This document shows, one piece after another, positions 7,139-10,168 of a stretch of DNA of 10,168 nucleotides. The position numbers were made by a program, and so were the translations under genes. The DNA is from Bacteroidales bacterium (GTDB taxonomy: Bacteria; Bacteroidota; Bacteroidia; Bacteroidales; Dysgonomonadaceae), in the NCBI GenBank assembly GCA_012728155.1, contig JAAYFR010000177.1, positions 1-10,168 on the forward strand, written 5' to 3'. Position 1 is the stretch's first letter, and every line of letters starts with the position of its first letter. The notes under the pieces are model-generated. The model was not told the origin of the DNA and searched no databases. It worked only from the letters and a program-made list of their open reading frames with translations.

Positions 7139-7297
7139 TCAAGAAAAGAAACAGGTGTGAGTGTCCCTACTGTCCAACGATATATCAACTACATGACAAT
7201 CGGCTATCAAAGCATATCACTTCCGGCATGGTCTTCAAATCCATTAAAGAGATTGGTCAAAGCACCCAAAATCCACTTATTAGACAGCGGCGTTTTT
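7139..7297 (+). pseudogene. DUF4143 ATPase, internal fragment
   Basis: The frame gives SRKETGVSVPTVQRYINYMT, then YQSISLPAWSSNPLKRLVKA and PKIHLLDSGVF. This matches the core of the DUF4143 domain (xTGVSxxTVxRYxxxL, YxxxxLPAWxxNxxKRLVKxPKxxxLDxGV), which follows the AAA_14 domain in a common family of bacterial ATP-binding proteins. About 53 codons remain; the ATPase part before it and the end after it are missing. It stops about 20 bases before the 3' end of the asparaginase gene, which is convergent. It covers a region that is deleted from the related pseudogene at 4270-4609 on the other strand. Whether both came from one gene cannot be decided here. Confidence 0.8.
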
Positions 7298-7317
7298 AAG
7301 TTAAAAAGTTGCAACAG

Positions 7318-8367
7318 CTATTTCTTGCTCCTCACTGTCAATTCGCCACGGAGGGAGAGAGGCATAAGGCGGCCCACTTCGGCCGGTGTTTTTCCTTCAC
7401 CGAACAGGATCATCAACTTGACCAAGGCCGCTTCAGTAGTGATATCGTGTCCGCTTACCACACCCAGCTTCTCCAGGCGCTGCCCATTCTCGTAACGGTG
7501 CATCTCCACGCTGCCATAGAGGCACTGGGTGACATTGACAATGACAATACCCCTCTCGATTGCGTCATGTAATAAGTCTGTAAACCACGAATCGATCAAC
7601 GAATTTCCGGTGCCATAGGTCTCCAATACCACTCCTTTCAAACCGGGAATGGCAAGATGTGCCCGCACCACTGCCTCGGAAATGCCGGGGAACAGTTTCA
7701 GTATCACCACATTCGCATCCATCGCATAATAAAAGTTCACCGCCTTATCGTAATCCGGCTGAAGGATAAACTGTTCATTATAACGTATATTCAGTCCCGC
7801 CTCACCCAAATTGGGATAGTTGGGGCTGGTGAACGCGCTGAAGTTATTGGCATTGATCTTGATAGTACGGTTTCCACGCATCAACAGGTTTTGCATATAT
7901 ACACACAACTCCGGCACAACAGGATGTCCGGCCGCATCTTTATCGGCGGCAATCTCAAGGGCAGTAATCAGATTCTCCTTCCCATCGGTACGGAGTTTGC
8001 CAATCGGAAGGTGCGATCCGGTCAGTATCACCGGCTTGGTAAGGTTATCCAACATCAACCCAAGTGCCGATGCGGTATAGGCCATCGTATCGGTACCGTG
8101 GAGTATGACGAAACCGTCGTATTCATCATAACGATCCTCAATCACGTGTACTATCTGCTCCCAGATGGAAGGCGACATATCCGAGGAATCGATAGGTGGA
8201 TCGAACAGGTAAGTTTCCACATTGAAATTCAATCGTTTTATCTCCGGCATATTGGAGCGGAGGTGACTGAAATTAAACGGTTCCAATGCCCCGGTCTCCG
8301 CATTTTCCACCATTCCAATGGTTCCTCCCGTATAGATAAGGAGCACATTCGCATTTTTATCGATCAT
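7318..8367 (-). CDS. ansA: L-asparaginase, type I (cytoplasmic)
   Basis: A 349-residue asparaginase that hydrolyses L-asparagine to aspartate and ammonia. The two threonine motifs are intact: YTGGTIGM with T16, the predicted nucleophile, and HGTDTMAYTASAL with T92-D93 and the family lysine further on at K170 in RGNRTIK. SSDMSP at 61-66 holds the substrate-binding serine. There is no signal peptide, so it is cytoplasmic like E. coli AnsA, and the length is typical of the family. ATG at 8365-8367 gives the usual MIDKNANVLLIYTGGT start. It is divergent from pgk across a 320-base region, and its own promoter element is seen at 8385-8392. No second gene follows in the same direction; the downstream DNA is the DUF4143 remnant, so this stop lies at the edge of the disturbed region. 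Confidence 0.96.
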   Translation of the reverse strand: MIDKNANVLLIYTGGTIGMVENAETGALEPFNFSHLRSNMPEIKRLNFNVETYLFDPPIDSSDMSPSIWEQIVHVIEDRYDEYDGFVILHGTDTMAYTASALGLMLDNLTKPVILTGSHLPIGKLRTDGKENLITALEIAADKDAAGHPVVPELCVYMQNLLMRGNRTIKINANNFSAFTSPNYPNLGEAGLNIRYNEQFILQPDYDKAVNFYYAMDANVVILKLFPGISEAVVRAHLAIPGLKGVVLETYGTGNSLIDSWFTDLLHDAIERGIVIVNVTQCLYGSVEMHRYENGQRLEKLGVVSGHDITTEAALVKLMILFGEGKTPAEVGRLMPLSLRGELTVRSKK

Positions 8368-8384
8368 AGCAGCATATTTTTATG

Positions 8385-8392
8385 CAAATATA
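8385..8392 (-). promoter_or_regulatory. Bacteroidota -7 promoter element for ansA
   Basis: TATATTTG on the minus strand fits TAnnTTTG. It ends 18 bases before the ansA ATG, so the leader would be only about 10 bases long. No convincing -33 TTTG is seen at the expected distance. Confidence 0.5.
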
Positions 8393-8615
8393 GCAATTTG
8401 AAAGACTACTATTGTCTTTTTGATATGTTTTTCTATTGAGAACAGCGTAAAACAGCTTATTTTTTTACTTTATCACATATTGAAACAAAAATAAATGCAG
8501 TTTGTTTTAATTGAACAACCGGATAATTAGGACAACAGTGATAATGACAACAGATCCCATCGATGGCGGCCAAACTTTTCCCTATCCATTACGGAAATTT
8601 TTCCATATTTTTTTG
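8393..8615. other. Divergent intergenic region between ansA and pgk
   Basis: Non-coding and AT-rich. It contains a perfect 10-bp palindrome CCATCGATGG at 8557-8566 and a direct repeat GACAACAG at 8531-8538 and 8546-8553 (period 15). Both lie in a locally GC-richer patch upstream of the pgk promoter and could be protein-binding sites, but no regulator is recognisable. Confidence 0.4.
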
Positions 8616-8623
8616 TAGCTTTG
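8616..8623 (+). promoter_or_regulatory. Bacteroidota -7 promoter element for pgk
   Basis: TAGCTTTG fits TAnnTTTG exactly and is preceded by a T-rich stretch (8598-8614) in place of a clear -33 TTTG. Transcription would start near 8630, giving a leader of about 58 bases before the pgk ATG. Confidence 0.6.
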
Positions 8624-8630
8624 CAACTTC

Positions 8631-8650
8631 TTTGGCATTGCCAAATTTGG
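8631..8650 (+). promoter_or_regulatory. Overlapping palindromes in the pgk leader
   Basis: TTTGGC-ATT-GCCAAA (8631-8645) is a perfect 6-bp inverted repeat with a 3-base loop, and CCAAATTTGG (8641-8650) is a second perfect 10-bp palindrome that shares its right arm. Both start at the predicted transcription start. They could be an operator for a dimeric repressor or two alternative hairpins at the mRNA 5' end. Confidence 0.45.
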
Positions 8651-8687
8651 GTTATTCTGCAAAATATTTTTATAAAACATACTGATT

Positions 8688-9947
8688 ATGCAAACAATGG
8701 AGACTTTTAATTTTGCCGGTAAGAAGGCATTTGTGCGCGTGGATTTCAATGTTCCTCTCGATGAGCATTTCAATATCACCGACGATACACGTATCCGCGC
8801 AGCTATCCCGACGCTGAAAAAAATCCTGAAAGATGGTGGCAGCGTCATCATAGGATCGCATTTAGGCAGACCGAAAGGAGCGACCGATAAATTTTCACTC
8901 AAACATATTCTTCCACGGGTATCGGAATTGCTGGGCGTGGATCTACAATTCGCCAATGATTGCATAGGCGAAGAGACGGAAGCCAAAGCAGCCGCACTGC
9001 GTCCGGGTGAAGCGTTGTTGCTCGAGAACCTCCGTTTTTATGCGGAAGAGGAGGGTAAACCCCGTCTGGCTGCCGATGCAACCGAAGAGGAGACCGCCAA
9101 AGCAAAGAAAGAGGTGAAAGAGTCGCAAAAAGAATTCACCAAAAAACTGGCTTCTTATGCCGATGTATATGTAAACGACGCTTTTGGAACGGCACATCGC
9201 GCACACGCTTCCACAGCGCTGATCGCCGATCACTTCGATGCTGACAATAAATTGTTCGGATACCTGTTGCAGAACGAGATCACTGCCGTTGAAAAGGTGA
9301 TGAACGAAACACAGCGTCCTTTCACCGCCATCATGGGTGGCTCGAAAGTGTCTACCAAAATAGAGATTATCCAGAACTTGCTGGACAAGGTGGACAACCT
9401 GATCCTTGCCGGTGGAATGACTTATACTTTCGCCAAGGCATTCGGTGGTAAAATTGGTGACTCCATCGTGGAGAACGACAAACTGGACCTGGCAAGAGAG
9501 CTTGTTGAAATGGCAAAAGAAAAAGGTGTAAACTTAGTATTAGCGACTGATACAAAGATTGCAGACAGTTTCAGCAATGATGCCAAAACCAGTTTTGCAT
9601 CGGTGAAAGAGATACCCGATGGCTGGGAAGGACTCGATATCGGCCCGGAATCGGAGAAGGCTTTCGCCGAAGTGATCAAAAACTCCAAGACTATCCTGTG
9701 GAACGGACCGGTTGGCGTGTTTGAATTCGATAACTTCGACAAGGGATCACGCGCTGTATCCGATGCGATCGTGGATGCTACCAAAAAAGGTGCTTTCTCA
9801 CTCGTAGGTGGCGGCGACTCGGTAGCCTGTGTCAACAAATTCGGCCAGGCAGACGAAGTATCGTACGTTTCTACCGGTGGTGGTGCCCTGCTCGAAATGA
9901 TCGAAGGTAAAGTACTCCCGGGGATCAAAGCGATCAGGGGATATTGA
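8688..9947 (+). CDS. pgk: Phosphoglycerate kinase
   Basis: A 419-residue glycolytic kinase that transfers the acyl phosphate of 1,3-bisphosphoglycerate to ADP in the cytoplasm. All signature motifs are in order: RVDFNVP at 17-23, GSHLGRP at 56-62, ENLRF at 113-117, NDAFGTAHRAHAS at 163-175, GGSKVSTKI at 217-225, WNGPVGVFE at 338-346 and GGGDS at 374-378. A charged Glu/Lys-rich insert at about 119-150 makes it slightly longer than the roughly 390-residue bacterial norm, as is common in Bacteroidota. ATG at 8688 is used; ATG at 8697 (Met4) is an alternative start that would also keep the whole enzyme. It appears to be transcribed alone from the promoter at 8616 to the terminator at 10001. No gap or other glycolytic gene is adjacent. 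Confidence 0.98.
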   Translation: MQTMETFNFAGKKAFVRVDFNVPLDEHFNITDDTRIRAAIPTLKKILKDGGSVIIGSHLGRPKGATDKFSLKHILPRVSELLGVDLQFANDCIGEETEAKAAALRPGEALLLENLRFYAEEEGKPRLAADATEEETAKAKKEVKESQKEFTKKLASYADVYVNDAFGTAHRAHASTALIADHFDADNKLFGYLLQNEITAVEKVMNETQRPFTAIMGGSKVSTKIEIIQNLLDKVDNLILAGGMTYTFAKAFGGKIGDSIVENDKLDLARELVEMAKEKGVNLVLATDTKIADSFSNDAKTSFASVKEIPDGWEGLDIGPESEKAFAEVIKNSKTILWNGPVGVFEFDNFDKGSRAVSDAIVDATKKGAFSLVGGGDSVACVNKFGQADEVSYVSTGGGALLEMIEGKVLPGIKAIRGY

Positions 9948-10000
9948 TTTTCCCCTATGGGTAGTACACCCAAACGGCGCACTATTTAGATAAAGAATAT

Positions 10001-10039
10001 AAGGGTGGAACTCACAGAAGTTTCCACCCCTTTATTTTT
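10001..10039 (+). terminator. Rho-independent terminator after pgk
   Basis: GGGTGGAACT pairs with AGTTTCCACCC (one bulged base) around a short loop, and extends to AAGGG/CCCTT. It is followed by the T-rich tail TTTATTTTTC. It lies 53 bases after the pgk stop and abuts the 3' end of the convergent gene, so it may serve both directions. Confidence 0.85.
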
Positions 10040-10168
10040 CTACAGAAACGATCTCCCGGATCCCCCTCTTCTTTTATGCGCCACGATCATCATGATCTCG
10101 GTATTTGAGAAGTCACCGCTTAAGGAATAGTAAATTGGATCATCGGGCGAAGCGGCGCTCAATTTCTC
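10040..10168 (-). CDS. C-terminal end of an unidentified protein (partial)
   Basis: The minus strand is open from the window edge for 42 codons: EKLSAASPDDPIYYSLSGDF, then SNTEIMMIVAHKRRGGSGRSFL and TAG at 10042-10040. Only the last part of the protein is visible and I do not recognise the family. The basic, Gly/Ser-rich tail after VAHK looks like a disordered end. It converges on pgk and ends inside the T-tract of the shared terminator, which supports a real gene end there. Confidence 0.55.
   Translation of the reverse strand, partial: EKLSAASPDDPIYYSLSGDFSNTEIMMIVAHKRRGGSGRSFL

Noticed and set aside
7657..8439. A 260-codon open frame on the plus strand opposite ansA
   Set aside because: It is antisense to a fully conserved asparaginase, is His/Ile/Arg-rich in a way expected from a reversed coding frame, and shows no domain.
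9422..9982. A 186-codon open frame on the minus strand opposite pgk
   Set aside because: It is Ser/Pro-rich shadow sequence antisense to a complete pgk; no family features or promoter are seen.
1..10168. CRISPR array, tRNA or rRNA genes
   Set aside because: No regularly spaced repeats and no recognisable cloverleaf or rRNA segment were seen on either strand.

Overview
The window looks like a chromosomal segment of a Bacteroidota bacterium, most likely order Bacteroidales; a Dysgonomonadaceae relative such as Proteiniphilum or Petrimonas is my guess from protein style only. Support comes from TAnnTTTG-type promoter -7 elements, starts without clear Shine-Dalgarno sequences, an IS982-type transposase of the kind common in this phylum, a three-domain calcineurin-like phosphoesterase typical of the phylum, and a type I asparaginase and phosphoglycerate kinase of Bacteroidales type.

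Layout. The left edge (1-223) is the 5' end of an IS982-family insertion sequence running off the window. A lipoprotein with a putative glycoside-hydrolase-like barrel follows (365-2305, +). Next to its stop begins a compositionally different block: a broken large SF2 helicase of the kind found in DUF1998-type defence helicases (2307-3518, +), an intact small HD-domain (p)ppGpp-hydrolase-like gene (3562-3987, +), an unidentified C-terminal remnant (4017-4214, +) and an AAA_14/DUF4143 ATPase reduced to its two ends (4270-4609, -). An intact secreted metallophosphoesterase (4810-6414, -) is followed by the C-terminal third of a UbiE/MenG-like methyltransferase (6612-6992, +) and a middle piece of a DUF4143 ATPase (7139-7297, +). 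The right third is ordinary housekeeping chromosome: L-asparaginase (7318-8367, -), a divergent intergenic region with several palindromes, phosphoglycerate kinase (8688-9947, +), a strong hairpin terminator, and the 3' end of an unidentified convergent gene (10040-10168, -).

The genes do not form one pathway. The main reading is a recombination-prone accessory block of about 5 kb (2306-7300), mostly gene debris, between a carbohydrate-related lipoprotein gene and a conserved ansA/pgk region. Defence-type helicase and AAA_14 ATPase remnants around an intact alarmone-hydrolase-like gene suggest a decayed defence or toxin-antitoxin island. I see no complete, previously undescribed system. The items most worth a second look are the orphan HD hydrolase, the two complementary ATPase fragments, the lipoprotein hydrolase with its Cys cluster, and the palindromic leader of pgk.
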